Assembly: GCA_029851415.1 (NCBI GenBank) | Contig: CM056741.1 | Coordinates: 67,818,282-67,882,281, forward strand | Direction: 5' to 3' | DNA from: Eretmocerus hayati | Lineage: Eukaryota > Arthropoda > Insecta > Hymenoptera > Aphelinidae | Length of the DNA stretch: 64,000 nt | Shown here: positions 13,199 through 26,200 of the stretch, in pieces | Layout of the letters: each line of letters opens with the position of its first letter | How positions within the stretch are numbered: position 1 is the first letter of the stretch | Position numbers and translations under genes: made by a program | Notes under the pieces: generated by a model | Seen by the model: the letters and a program-made list of their open reading frames with translations, nothing else | Database searches by the model: none | What the model was told of the DNA's origin: nothing

Positions 13199-14619
13199 AG
13201 ATGGATTCCATTTAAGAACGACACATGAAAAATAGTGATGTCTCGGATCGGTTTCTCGTAGTTTTGATTCGATTCTGTAGTCCAAAATATGGAGTTCCCA
13301 CCTACTGCGAGGCCCCAAAAAAATTTCGGAATCGCCTGCGGAGCTACTTCTGTTTCGATTTTCGATTCCACTGAAGCATCAAAATCATGATCTTTTTTTA
13401 CAAAATTGAATATATCTCAAGTTTGGCTCAAGATAATGCAACGCGGTTTGCGCCATTCGAAAGATCTTGAAAAAACCTATCAAAATTGACCTTGAAAATT
13501 TTTGTTCAGCCTTTTCAGGCCCTGATCAGGCAAAATCCGGAAAAATCAGGCTAACCTGATTATCTCAAAAAGCAACTTTTTTTAATTTTTCAAAAATATG
13601 ATTTCTCATGCAAAATTGCACGATCTTTGCGATGGAACTAGTCCGAAGTTGTTTTTTTACGATTTCATGCGTTTTCTGGTCAATTTTCCGATTTTTCATC
13701 CTCCGGCCAATCAGAAAACAGAGAATTTCTGCGCATGCGCGTAGTTTATCGAAGTCCGAATTCCAAAGCAATTTCAATCGAAAGCTGAGGAAATTTCCTT
13801 CAAAATGACCCCTTGCAAAAGTCAATTACATGTCCCCAGTCAGTATCTACGGCACCTTTATTGGAAAAGAAGGATGACCAGAGCGAGATCCTTATCTATC
13901 GTGAACCAGAGCCTTGCGATCGTCTCTTGCATCCATGCTGTCAGTGGTGTTAATAATCTTGATGTCTAAAGAATCGTGTAGCTTCAGTTCCAGTCGATCA
14001 AATGGAGTTTTGCAACAAGTCATTTCGAAGAAAATTTCCTCAGCTTTCGATTGGAATTACTTTGAAATCTATTAAACCACGCGCATGCGCAGAATTCTCT
14101 GGTTTCTGATTGGTCGGAGAATGAAAAATTGGAAAATTGGCCCAAAAACGCATAAAACCGTAGAAAAACAACTTCGGACCAGTTCCATCGCAAAGATCGT
14201 GCAATTTTTCATGAGAAATCATATTTTTGAAAAATTAAAAAAAATTGCTTTTTGAGATAATCAGGTTAGCCTGATTTTTCCGGATTTTGCCTAATCAGAG
14301 CCTGAAAAAGCTAAACAAAAATTTTCAAGGTCACTATTGATAGGTTTTTTCAAGATCTTTTGAATGGCACAAACCGCGTTGCATTATCTTGAGCCAAACT
14401 CGAGATATATTCAATTTTGTGAAAAAAGATCATGATTTTGATGCTCTAGTGGAATCGAAGACCGAAACAGAAATAGCTCCGCAGGCGAAGCCGAAATTTT
14501 TTTGGGACCCCCCAGAGGGTGGAAACTTCATATTTTGGACTACAGAATCGAATCAAAAACACGAAAAACCGATCCGGGACATCACTATTTTTCGTGTCGT
14601 TTTCAAATGGAATCCATCA
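13199..14619. mobile_element. Large foldback element, arms about 600 bp
   Basis: 13199-13807 is repeated in reverse at about 14021-14619 with scattered mismatches, leaving a roughly 215-bp unique centre (13808-14020). Matching landmarks are ATGGATTCCATTT/AAATGGAATCCAT at the outer ends and ATCGAAAGCTGAGGAAATTT/AAATTTCCTCAGCTTTCGAT at the inner ends. Frames in the arms are mirror shadows, not genes. Confidence 0.9.
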
Positions 14620-15004
14620 GTAGTGAACGACTGCCATGAGATAATAGGACGAAGCATGTTTGGTCGAGATTATATTTTTTACGGGTGAAAAAAGGAAATA
14701 ACAAGCTGCATCTTTCGAACTATGAAACAATGAAATCGGATGAAAGCCGATTCACGACTTTAATTAATTTGATTGAGAATTGATGCCGTTGATGAGCTAT
14801 GACAAATATCACCTCCTCGGCGCAACGTGACTAATTGGCTATCTTGCTTCCCGGCTCGAATCAGAAAATTGGCTTTCAGTCGCCATGATACCAAAAAATA
14901 GTATATGTACCTCGCTCGTCGATCCATTCTGAGGAATTGGGAATATTTTCCCCATCTCACACTCGGGGACAATTAATTCCTTTGTCCCAAAGCAGCCAAA
15001 CTTC

Positions 15005-15095
15005 CTTGGTAGAAATGATTTTTGGCCAATAACTGACTAAGTCGCATTGCAACTGGCCATAGGTGACCATAGAATGGTCACCATTTCTACGAGGG
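15005..15095. mobile_element. Short TGGCCA-rich MITE
   Basis: TTGGTAGAAATGATTTTTGG opens it and ATTTCTACGAGG closes it. The interior has TGGCCA and TGGTCACCAT repeats. The style matches the larger copy at 49826-50317. Confidence 0.6.
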
Positions 15096-15714
15096 TTCGC
15101 ACCGATGGAAAAATTACCATTGGACTCCAATTCACGGTAACAAATTCTTAATCAAAGATGGGTAGATGGGGTTTGCTCTAATTCGGTCACTAATGTCGGA
15201 TCAGGTATAATTATATGCAAGAGTAAGTGAAGAGAAGTCAGATATTCTTACCTGCTAAAGCTTATATGAATAATGGGTCGTTCGAGAGTGCTTGAGACAG
15301 CTTCGAAACCGAGTTCAAAACGGTTGGATTTGAAATAGTACGTAGAGAAATCAAACGATCTAATACAGGAAAATTGATCGATTCTGATGCTCGAATTTTC
15401 TTGTGTGCTTGCCACGGTTCAAGTTCAGAATTAGAACTTGCGTAAAAATCACACAAGAAAAGAAAACACGCGATAGAGACCATCTTTTATCCGTCATCTA
15501 TAGTGAGGAGATCGAAAAAATGACTTTATTTTGAAATCCACCAACAAAAGATTTTGATTCTTTCTGAACCTGAAGACACACCTAGAACCACACCCGACAG
15601 GATTTTTTATCCTGAACCTCCTACGTTTCCGCCTTTCCAGCCCACCGAGCTTAGCTGTACATGCACAAAGAATGCAAAAATGACTTGGGATTTTCTGCGA
15701 AATGCGCAAATCAT

Positions 15715-15851
15715 TTGGGGTCGGCCCGAATCATTAATTTCATCACATCATGACATAAGAAACGTGAAAAAGATTGCGCGAAGGTCAACGAGTGCCCATT
15801 CTAGAGATCGGCATATGGAGGCAAGTTGATGGGTACACTAACCTAACCTTA
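15715..15851. repeat. End fragment of the AGGTAAG…/TACCT TIR family
   Basis: It resembles 20030-20157: the run GGTCAACGAG(T/C)GCCCATTC, then GAGATCGGCATATGG, then CAAGTTG and GGGTACACT(A/T)ACCT. The adjacent foldback element (15852) interrupts it at its end. Confidence 0.65.
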
Positions 15852-16945
15852 CAGTACCTTTCATAAATAATGGATCGAGTAGGGTCTCACTAAAACACTG
15901 ATATTTCCAATACACTCTGTCGTAAGGGAATTTTGGAAAAAGCATCTGAAAGATCACAAAAAAATCTATCGATTCATGTGTTTGAAACATTCATTGTGTC
16001 CTTTTTGATCACTCGTAGTCAACGATGAAAATCTAAAAAATTTCTCTTTCAATCAATCTCCTACAACTTTGCCGAGAGTGATTGGATCACAAAAATTCTT
16101 ACGGGATCTTGTAGATTTCTTCAAAACCTACAATTTCCTTTTTTTGAATTTCTCTCTACGACATTTCCTGCCGAAGTAACGAGCTTGGAAAGAAAACTTT
16201 GTATTACATGGACTGCTTATGGAGGTACCGAAACTTGCTACTGTCTTGTTTCCTCTTTCGCCATTCTGGTGCAAAAATTCATCGAAAAAATATCATGGCA
16301 CATGACTCCGACGTAAAATAGTCGTTTCTTCCAGTATATTCTATCAGATTTTGCCTTGAATGTGATCTATAGGGACAAAACATGAAATGAATCAATTTTT
16401 CCAATAAAACTTGAGAAATCGGGTTTGCCCCCAATCCAAGACTAAATCTGATAACATATTCTGAAAGAAGAGATTATTTTTCGTCGAAACCATGTGCCAT
16501 GACATTTTTTTTGATGAATTTTTGGCGCTAAAGTAGAGCAAGACGAGACGAAACAGGCGCCAGCTTCGGTAGCTCCATAAGCAGTCCATGTAATACAAAG
16601 TTTTCTTTTCAAGTTCGTTACTTGGACAGAAAATATCGTAGAGAGAACTTTAAAAAAAAGAAATTGTAGGTTTTGAAAAGATCTACAAGATTCCGTGCGA
16701 ATTTTTGTGATCCAATCACTCCCGCCAAAGTTGTAGGTGATTGATTGAAGGAGAAATTTTTTAGATTTTCATCGTTGACTAAGGGCGATCAAAAAGGACT
16801 CAATGAATGTTTTAAAGACATGAATTGATAGATTTTTTTGTGATCTTTCAGATGCTTTTTTCAAAATTCCCATACGACGAAGTATATTGGAAATATCAGT
16901 GTTTTAGTGAGACCCTACTTGATCCATTATTTATGAAAGGTACTG
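15852..16945. mobile_element. Foldback TIR element with TA duplication
   Basis: Begins CAGTACCTTTCATAAATAAT and ends with its reverse complement. TA lies at 15850-15851 and 16946-16947. Arms of about 500 bp mirror each other around a centre near 16400 (for example CTTTGTATTACATGGACTGC against the opposite strand). There is no transposase. A Tc1/mariner-like origin is inferred from the TA. Confidence 0.88.
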
Positions 16946-18107
16946 TAAGTCCTGACCTTTTATTAAAGGGACAGCTAAGTTCATATCATTATGGCCCTCA
17001 GTATCTGTCGAAACTATGACTTATTCTCAACGAATGTGGTTTACCGTGGGATCATACTTCAATCATTGGGCGCAACTTTGCACCATCACTTGCTCATCAA
17101 TTGGAAAAATCAGAATTCATCGCTCCTATGGCTCATCGATCGCGCGCGACTTCCGCGTGTGCGTAACGATTGAAATGTGTAATCTTGAGTACTCATGTAA
17201 TGGTTGAGTTAAAATTATTAACCAAACACGGTGGTCCTGAAGCCGGAAAAAGATGGACAAAAATGACGAAAAAAACTGAGCAAGCTATCATTTTCCTTGC
17301 AATTTTTCATTGAATAATTCATTTTCACCAAAATCGGATCTGCTTCCGTTTTATAATGCGGCATTGGATTGTATTTTCGCATTCAAACCAATAAAATTTC
17401 AGCCTAAATCCAGCCTTTGAGGGTCATCTTTCACGGCAAAGCCTCTAACTCCGGCGTACTCACTCATTCTCCAACTTATCTCAACTCATTCCGTAGATAT
17501 GGACAAGAGCTCCAAAATAAGCCGAGGTATGGTGGGTTTCGGATCACCAGAGCTAATATATGCCATTGTCGAGGAGTATGAATTTTATTTTCCGAAAGCA
17601 CACAATCATTTTCCTACGACAAATCGAGGCTTCTCGAGCCTCTAATTCCGGTGCATCTTAGAATTTTCCAACGGACCTCAGCTCATTTCAAAACTAATTA
17701 CAAAATCTCCACAAAAAGTTGTGGTGTGTTGAGTTTGAGTAACTTAAGAGCAAAAGTCTCCATAAGAATGGAGTATAGTTGTCGTCTTCCAGAGACGAAA
17801 TCAAACATCCTCGAGCTCGGGATTCTAGTGCATATATATCCATATTTTTCCGTTCCGTTTGAATCGCCTTCAACTGAATCACAAACAACTGGGAACCGAG
17901 ACAAGATGATTGAAAAATTAGGCTCGGAAACCTACACTGGAGTCGCAAACTCGAGAAGGCTTGAACCTGTCTCTGGAAAACGACATTCATGCTCCATCCA
18001 CATAGGAAATTTTGCTTCTAACTCATTCAAACGCAACGCACCAGAACTCATTGTTTAGATTTTGTAATTAGTTTTGAAATGAGCTGGGGTACCTTGGAAA
18101 ATACTAA

Positions 18108-18435
18108 CCAGGAGAGATCATCACATCCGGATCACGGATTTGGCTGAAACTTTGGAAATAGTCTTCTTTTGGCGCCAAAAGATGGAGTCCAAAATTATAG
18201 ATCCTAACGCTAAACCCTTTCCGAGCTACAACCAAGGACATTAGAATTGCCCATATAGGCCCATGTTAGAAATTATACATATAGGTATACCTGCAATGCT
18301 AATGTCCATGGCTGTAGCTCGGAAACGCTTGAGCGTTAGGGTCTATAATTTTGGGTTACATCTTTTGGGACGAAAAGAAGACTTTTCCCAAAGTTTCAGC
18401 CAAATCCGTGATCCGGATGTGATGACCTCTCCTGG
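18108..18435. mobile_element. MITE, family CCAGGAGAG, copy 1
   Basis: CCAGGAGAG… and …CTCTCCTGG ends with long inverted arms (CACATCCGGATCACGGATTT against its reverse). TAA stands on both sides (18105-18107, 18436-18438). The second copy at 63531-63857 has TCA on both sides. A 3-bp duplication suggests a PIF/Harbinger-type origin. Confidence 0.88.
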
Positions 18436-18509
18436 TAAGATGTGCCGGAGTGAGAGGCTGGAGAAACCTCGATTAGTCATAGAAAAAGGATACAGTGGAA
18501 CTTGTCTAA

Positions 18510-18840
18510 CAAGGGGAGTCCGGAGTCTCCGGGTCCTGAAATCTCACCAAAATTTTTTCACAGTTTCGTATCACCTAGAGTATGAAGAATCTAAAGCAAC
18601 TCTGTCAAATGGGCCTCCTGTTCTGAGTTACAGACAGAAACGTCGAAATTGTCAATATATCTCTATATATATCACTTTTTAACATGGGCCTATATGGGCA
18701 ATGCTAATGTCATAGGCTGTAGCTCTGAACGGGAGGCCCAATTGACAGAGTTGCTTTGGGTTCTTCATATTCTAGGTGATACGAAACTGTAAAAAAAATT
18801 TGGTGAGATTTCAGGACCCGGAGACTCCGGACTCCCCTTG
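18510..18840. mobile_element. MITE, family CAAGGGGAG, nested copy
   Basis: CAAGGGGAGTCCGGAGTCTC… and its reverse …GAGACTCCGGACTCCCCTTG. TAA lies on both sides (18507-18509, 18841-18843). Removing the element and one TAA restores CTTGTCTAAGTTGGGC, which matches the uninterrupted opposite end (ACTTGTTAAGTTGGGC in reverse) of its host. Relatives are at 34413-34741, 50908-51108 and a half copy near 23850. Confidence 0.93.
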
Positions 18841-19322
18841 TAAGTTGGGCACTCTCGGTTCCGGAAAAAACTGCCCAACTTAGACAGGTGCCCAACATAC
18901 AGAAATTGGGACTAAAAACCGTTTCCTGATTCAAAGAGGTCAATTCTCAATGAAATTTTGATTATCTTGAATGGAACGCATTATCCCCTAATGGTCATGT
19001 CAATACATTCGTTTGGAATAGTCATAAAGTATCCTTTTTTATCGAAAAACAGACCTATAATACAATAATGAAGAAATTGGAGGACAGAAACATTCATTCG
19101 CGAGTCAAAAACCCGGTACATGTCGATTACTTCATTCGGCAGCAAGATAACCTCTGATTTTTGACTGCTTTATACTGGATACTTCTTTGTCAATCTTTGA
19201 TCTATGAATGCATTCCGATCATGTTTGACATCATTGGTGATTCATCGTGTGACGGTGAATACGCTACCAACTTTGCTACAATTTGATCACTGTTGATATA
19301 CCCTGATATTACAATAAAACTA

Positions 19323-20157
19323 AGGTAAGTGTACCCAACTTGCCCTTATTAAGCCATTTTCTTAATAACTTTGGCCCATCTCCATATTTTCCAACGTACT
19401 TTAACTCATTTTAAAGCTTATCTCGAGACCTTTAAAATGCGCTAAGATACGTCCGATTTGGATATAGTGGAGCCGAGCTGTTAAAATTCTCCCAAAAGGT
19501 GATTTTTGAGAGTTTACAAAAGTGTGTACCCAACTTGCCCCCATCATTTAAAACAATGCAAATCGGCGATGAAAAGCGAAAAATGGCTTTGATCCGTTTT
19601 GATCACCGCGCAGCGGCATTTGTAGCTTTTAGTTGGCCCAAAACACTATTTCCGACCTATTTTGACGTGATAAACACGTTCTGAGTGGCAAAAAAAGCCA
19701 TACTGCACGCCTTTCCGAGATAACCATATGGGGGCATGTTGGGTACACTCCGATGTCGGCCTTCTTGATTCTCAAACCATCTTCGTGTTTTGTACATAAA
19801 ATCGCTCCGAATCAGAGTTCTGCAACTCTGAAGAGCGGATTTTGAAGGTCTTGAGACAAGGAATCAAATGCGCTAAGGTACGTCAAGATTGGTCGAATAA
19901 AAATAAATTGGCACCGGTTTTAGTGAACGCGATTTCCTCCTCGATTTCCTAGCCGTGCAAACACGAAAAACGGAAAACTCACTTTATATTTTTTGGAGAA
20001 CGCAGAAATGATCCGGGGTCGATGAAAACTACATATTTTCTCATATTTTAACATAACAAACGTAAAAAAAAATTGCGGGAAGGTCAACGAGCGCCCATTC
20101 CTGAGATCGGCATATGGGGGCAAGTTGGGTACAGAGGCAAGTTGGGTACACTTACCT
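19323..20157. mobile_element. TIR element AGGTAAGTGTACCC, TA-flanked
   Basis: Starts AGGTAAGTGTACCCAACTTG and ends …CAAGTTGGGTACACTTACCT. TA lies at 19321-19322 and 20158-20159. The motif CCCAACTTGCC recurs inside (19534, 20112, 20135). It is related to 34819-35782 and to the fragment at 15715-15851. The frames inside do not look like transposase. Confidence 0.87.
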
Positions 20158-20891
20158 TATGGTCTATTTAGATGATTGACTTGGTTGACAATTGGTGATG
20201 CTCATGATTGATCCATAACAACGACCTCTCGTTTATCAAACTCTGTCGCTTATTCGTGAACTCATAATCGAGACGACCACGACGCGGATACGGTATTATA
20301 TTAAGCGTCGAATTAGGTGCCCAACATACACAGTCTTGTATTCATGGTATTGTGTTCGGCGGGAGGCAAAAATGCGTCCAACTTAGACAGGTGCCCAACA
20401 TATAGAGTGCCTAATATATAGAACAAAATCCCCATAAGAGCTAATGTAATTTTGCGCGTTCCGCGGAAAAGTGCCCAACTTACAGAGGTGCCCAACTTAA
20501 CAAGTTTCACTGTAGTAGGCTTTTGAGAAATGAAATTCATACTCCTCAAAAATGGCATACATCAGCTCTGGTGATTTGGAATTCAACGTACCTCAGCTTA
20601 TTTTCAAGCTCTTGTCCATATCTACGGAATGAGTTGAGATACGTTGGAGAATGAGTGAGTGGGCCGGAGTTAGAGGCTTTGCCGTAAAAGATGACCCTCA
20701 AAGGCTGGATTTAGGCTGAAATTACATGTGTTTAAATGTGAAAACACCATCCACTGCCGCATTATAGAGCGGAAGCAGATTCGATTTTGGTGAAAATGAA
20801 TTCTCCAGTGAAAAGTTGCGAGGAAAATGATAACGTGCTCAGTTTTTTTCGTCATTTTTGTCCATCTTTTTCCGGCTTCAGGATCACCGTG

Positions 20892-23800
20892 CAAAGGTCG
20901 TGATGATATGTAACTTTCACGGAGAGGGTCAAATGCAATAAGCGCTCATACTCGCACGCACATGTTATCGCTGATTGTTGGAGTGCCCGCGCGAGCTCAC
21001 AGTTTCTCTTTCACCGCGCATTTTTGCGTACGTCGTCGAAATCGCACCGGGTGCTTATTCGTCACCGTAATGCATTTATATCTAATCAACGAGCAATTTT
21101 CGCATCATCCAGTTGAACTTTTCCGGAAAGGATCTCATCATCTTGTTCGTTACACGGTTACGTACTTCGTGCGGACATTCTTGTCGGACTGAGGGAAGAG
21201 TATAGCGTTAAATTGCGCTGAAATCGGCGGGTAGATCGCAAAGCGAGCCATGCTTGTGATTGTCAAGATTTCCGCGCTCACCACGGTGTACGTGAAGACT
21301 ATAGCTGTGGAATGAAGCTCATTACTTTCATAACTCGGAAATATATGAGAGGTTCTACAGAATTTTTAACATTTGGGTTGTTGAATGGAGAAATTTTTCT
21401 CCTTATGGCATGCGTCTGGAACCAATTTTGCTGGTTAGTAGGACCTTCAAAATAATTGGAAAAATACGTGACCACTGGTTTGGAAGGATGTTATTATGTA
21501 ATTAATCAAGACCATAGTCAGCTGTGTGAAATTCATTCAGCGCGACCTATTGAATCCTAATCTACGCACTCACAACACGCCAAAGCCGCTTTAAACCCAG
21601 ATACACACTGTATTTCACTAATTTACTGTATTCCCACGGAATTCACTATAAAATTCCTAAATCGAGTCTATAGTGACAATTATGCAGAAGAAATGGGTTC
21701 TTAGTGTATTATAGCTGTTTTCGAGTTGTGTATAAACGATTGCAGTGTCATAGCAGCGCCCACACAAGCTCGCAGGATCTTCACATATGTTTTCATCGAT
21801 AAAATTTTTGTAGTACTTCCCATCCAAATAACGTTTCATATTGGGACATAAAAGCTTTGGGATATTGTTCATAAAAAAGATTCGATCATCAATGATCGAT
21901 CAAAACTTTGCTGAAATGAGAAATGGGCAAAACATTTCAGAAGCTTGCTACCCTTCCCCTTTGCGTACCATGAGAATTTGATTTTTTTTAGTCGAGTGGG
22001 CGCATGAACTTACCCATCTTCTTGAAGCTGTCATTTCAACGCAGTTGGTCGACGCACCCAAACCAAACGGAATATCATTGGTATTGTTTCAAGCTATCGA
22101 AATTCGTTTCGATCGTGTACTTATCGCAAATGTTATTTTTTGATAAGCTCAGTACGGGAGATCTCAATTTTTTGTACAAACTCGATTACGCGAATTCGAC
22201 GTTCATTCGTGACTGCCGCGTCAAAGGCACGCGACTAAAGCCAATGATTTTTTCGAAATATAGGCTGTCTTAATGGTCTCTGAATTTTTCGAGTAATGTT
22301 ATTTTTGCAGCAGGCTTGAAAAATCAGAAAATGGCGCGAGTACGCTGAGAGATATCCAAAAAATGAGGGTTGCGGGCCGTGCTGTGCATAGCTAGTTTTC
22401 TTTGACAGAACAACAAATAGAGTACAGATTCAGAGGGCCTGGAACCTATCAAATTTAGCTTCGATAACTTGACAAATATTTGGAGGTTCAAAGAAAGCGC
22501 ACAATGTCAAAAGTTCGGTAGAATCTCTCATATATGAGCTGAATTTTCCGTTTCAGTCTTGTTTTATCGTCATTTGTCATATATTTGCACGTCTGACTCG
22601 GATTTACTCTTGGCTCTACTGAACATCGCATTGGATTGCATGACTCTACTCAACATCGCATTGATTGGATGAGAATTACAAGCTAACATCCGGAAAACTG
22701 AAGCGAAAGTTGATATAAATTGTGCAAAATTTGCACAATTGCGTATATTTCGTCCCAGATGGTGAGCTGAGAGTGCGTAACGAAATTTGACTCGGGAAAG
22801 GAGTGCTCTCTCAAGTGCTCTGGTCTCGGCCCTATCATTTCTGTTCTATGAGCGTCCACCGAGGCGCGCTCACGAACTTACCGCTAAAATTCTCGTTACA
22901 CAACTGCGGAATGCACTGGCCAGCTCGAATAATGCGACTTCCTAAAATGTCGGGGCTCTTTATAGAGATACTTGTACGCCGCTAACTTCTACGTGTTTCC
23001 ATATCTGTATTATTACATGTATGATTTCCATGCAGTTGGTGCACGACTGTGCTCTATCCGATGTGGATAAGTAACGAGCTCGTTTTTCTCCGTCTCGGAC
23101 GGGGCGCGCTGTACAAGTATAAATATGCCGGAAATCGCGCGATCTCCAGCACAATGATGTACACGGGACGATGCCGCTCCCGTAAATCGCCCGGAGTGGA
23201 ATGCGTTCAAGAAAGTCAGCTTTAGCATTCAGCATATGGTGTGCTTTTTTGAGCTTACTTGTGCCGTACTCATTATAAATATGTGCTCAAGCGTTTTTCT
23301 TTTGACTCTGCGGCGGCGCGCTGATTTGAAAGGCTCTCTCTGACTTTTCGCACGTATCACTCGGCCGATCGCGAATGGCAGCGGAAGAATTTCGGTACAG
23401 TAAGTATTCGCGTAATCCCGTAATCATGGCCCACGTGACGCATGTTTTCATGTAATCATACAGAGCGTACTTTAGCAGGTGATCCACGATCCAACGACAG
23501 GTAGCACTAATAATCTTTTAACGAATCTTTGCTAGCCCCAAGCCATGTGAAAAATTCTTAACAAAGCTTCGACGCTGGTAATTTTCTTCTAAATTTGCAA
23601 GCTCCCATGAATAGTGTCCATAGGAAAGATTCGTGAGCTTGCAGAAGCTTCAACACAGCTTCATCATTCTCAGTACAAAAACTGTGAGATTCTGTTCATG
23701 ACATCACAAATTTCACACTTATTCTCCAAAAATATTGATCCCACGAGTCCGAGCAAAGTTTAGCCCTGAGTCGGTACTGGGTCGAGCCGAGATCATCTCT

Positions 23801-25106
23801 TAGAAGCAATACTCATTTGATAGCTTACTTCCTGGCTCTACTAGTTTCTGGCTGTAGCTCTGAACAGAATGCCTATTTGACAGTGTGGCTGTGGATTCTT
23901 CATATTCTAGGTGGTATGAGACTGTAAAATAATTGGTGAGACTTGGTCACCCGGACCCTCCGCACTCTCTTGAAAGGAGTTCTCTGATTTCTTTTCAGTC
24001 ATATCTTGTTCAATTTCATGGCTCAGAATATGAAAAACTGCGACCAAAAAATAAATTACAAAACATTGTTTGAGCACCGTCTCGCCAATGGAAACTCTGT
24101 TTTGGGCTCCTTCCTTGGATCTTTTTACAAAATTCTCGTGACTCATTTTCATTAAAATTGTTATGATTTTCGAGAGTGCAACATGGTTTGGCGCATAGAA
24201 AGGATAAAGCAAAAACTCCACCCGGAATCAGTCAATTTCGCTGTGAATTTGGTTCAGATTGACCTAAGTAAGATCGGCAAGTCGTCCTCTGGATCTGGAA
24301 GGAAATTTTCTCAGCTTTTCAAACAAAAAACTGTTGTGATTTCGGTTGTGATACTTAAATTGTTCTCCCTTCAAATGCGCTGAACCACGGCTCGTTATCT
24401 AACGTCGTTTCACAGTTATAACGATCCTAGTGAAAAAGAGGCATGAAAATTTTGCAAGAACTGCTGTTTATTGCAAAATTCTCACTATGTGCTGGGGTTT
24501 CAAGAAATTTCTGTGACTCTTATTCGGGGTGTGGATCTCCATATTTTGACCCATGTAGAATCGAAAAAGATGACTTGAAACCATATCCAACTGTTACTCT
24601 CCATACCGTTTTTTTTGTGGAAGTATAATACATTGATTCGATAACGTCGCGGCAGAATCATCCGCGCATGTTTCAAAGTCGGCGGCGCGCGGCGCACCCG
24701 TCTGGGTAAGATGTGAAAAATTTGCATGTGCGGTAATGAAAAATGGAAACCACAGAGAACGTATCAGGACGTGGCAAGCACGAAAAGACATTGCAGCAAT
24801 TATGCAACGGGTATGTTGGGATGTTGTGCATCTTACGAGCGCATTGCACCTCGCATTGCACGCTATATCGGAATGAGTCAGGACAGGATGTCGAATTGGC
24901 GTAACGGCATTCCGCTCTCCCGAGAAACTCGACCAGTCACAACCTCATGACAAACAGATGAAATTGTGCTACAAGCAGCGAATGGAAGCCAGACACCTCG
25001 ATCTGATTACTTCACAGCGGAGTTTCCTCTCCAATCTTCAAGAATTAAAACAATGATTATCGCTTCTCCAGATGACTTGATTCGGCGTATTTTATATTAT
25101 ACGTGG
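20892..25106. other. Intergenic, no gene firmly supported
   Basis: There are CpG-richer patches at 20940-21240 and 22800-23480. At 23109-23122 a TATA-like AGTATAAATATG lies about 30 bases before CAGCACAATGATG, which could be a start site, but the following frame is only 23 codons. A - strand frame at 21657-21872 (71 residues, Cys-containing, CEDPASLCGRCYDTAIVY) has reasonable codon use but no family I know. Confidence 0.35.
23850..23978. repeat. Half copy of the CAAGGGGAG MITE
   Basis: GGCTGTAGCTCTGAAC, then GGATTCTTCATATTCTAGGT, match the right arms of 18510-18840 and 34413-34741. The far end is worn (CTCTCTTGAAAGG) and the left arm is missing. Confidence 0.7.
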
Positions 25107-25916
25107 GTGTGCGTAATTTCCCAACTATCGATTTTCCACGATGCCACAGTGAATTTTCGACTTTTGATATGAGGAAATGGGGAAACAGTATATTTCCGTA
25201 CTGAGCGCGGTAGCCCATTTTGGGCACTAGGACAGTTTGTCTGTCGAGCGAAGCGAGACAGACATGTTCTCCAGTGCCCAAAATGGGCTTGCAAGCGAAG
25301 TGCGGATATATTTTTTCATTACGAGAACCCAAAAATTCTATTTAAACGCGGCATTTTTAGGTTAGAGTAATGAAAAAGTGTTGTCGCACAAACGCCACTT
25401 TTAACTTTGAAAACTTTCTACTGAAAGATTTTTCCCGATTTTTCCTCTCAAATTTCCGTGTTTCTGGGTTGGCTGTGATTTTTCATGACCCCTCTGGTCT
25501 ATGAAAAATATCAAGACACCCCATTTCGACGGAAAATTCCACGGGGAACACGGTGGAACTGTCATTTTTGAGCTTCAAAGTGGCTCCGGTCGTGATATCA
25601 GTGATTAAACAAAACACTAATATTACTATATTAGTGATTAAAAAACACTAAGATCACTATCACTCATGTTAAAACTGACAATTTCATTGTGTTCCTCGTG
25701 AAATTTTACGTCGAAACAGTGCATCTAGATATTTTTTATGGTCCAAGAGAGGCTATGAAATATCACAGTGATTCCAGAAGCACGGAGCGTTGGGAGGGCT
25801 AATTTTTTAGTTTAGTGTCATCAGGCTGAGGCAAAAGTTGTTCCCATTTTCTTATATCAAAGATCGAAAATTCACCGTGGCATCATGGAAAGTCAATAGT
25901 TGGGAAATAACGCACT
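25107..25916. mobile_element. TIR element with internal hairpin
   Basis: The left arm GTGTGCGTAATTTCCCAACT… with CGATTTTCCACGATGCCAC is mirrored at 25850-25916 (GTGGCATCATGGAAAGTC, ATAGTTGGGAAATAACGCAC). Inside, GCCCATTTTGGGCAC (25213) pairs with GTGCCCAAAATGGGC (25274) around a GTCTGTC…GACAGAC stem at 25239-25263. No coding sequence. Confidence 0.8.
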
Positions 25917-25984
25917 CGCCCTGATGTACACTTACTCTGGAGGATTCGAGCTTTCGCCATTGCATCAGGAGGATTACATGTATC

Positions 25985-26160
25985 AGGAATAGCGGGCGAG
26001 GCCGCACCGCGCCTGACCGCGGCCTCATCGTGGGTAAGGTCCTTGCTTTCAATGCAGATTAGGAGGGCTGGGGTTCGAATCTCGGCCGGCACCAATGTGA
26101 ATTTTCATCAGTGCCTTTCCGTGGCTTCGGTGGTTCGAAACTCACCATAAACTGTAAGTC
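25985..26160 (+). repeat. Probable tRNA-derived SINE fragment
   Basis: GGGGTTCGAATCTCGGC (26071-26087) resembles a pol III B box. It is followed by a tail, CAGTGCCTTTCCGTGGCTTC and GGTTCGAAACTCACCATAAA. A similar short tail appears near 48355-48390. The A box is not clear. Confidence 0.45.
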
Positions 26161-26200
26161 CCGCAGAATAATCTCTCAAGAGAAAAAAAAATTAGTACAT

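Larger units (their letters stand above)
18493..20512. mobile_element. pogo/Tigger-like TIR element (GTTGGGCAC family), interrupted
   Basis: The left end CAGTGGAACTTGT follows TA (18491-18492). The right end …ACAAGTTTCACTG precedes TA (20513-20514). The motif GTGCCCAACTTA or its reverse recurs many times near both ends (18841-18900, 20320-20510). The left end is broken by the MITE 18510-18840, and the interior holds 19323-20157. No transposase frame is seen. Confidence 0.8.
17227..20891. mobile_element. Outer TIR element (about 360-bp arms) holding a nest of insertions
   Basis: The ends CACGGTGGTCCTGAAGCCGG and the reverse of CACGGTGATCCTGAAGCCGG carry arms 17227-17595 and 20530-20891. CAAA lies on both flanks (17223-17226, 20892-20895) and may be a 4-bp duplication. 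A second inverted repeat lies inside (about 17650-17720 against 18045-18100). At least two elements, with two more inside one of them, sit within it; they are listed separately. No transposase frame is seen. Confidence 0.8.

Noticed and set aside
13565..14688. Several 60-99 codon frames
   Set aside because: They lie in the arms of the foldback element and are mirrored between arms.
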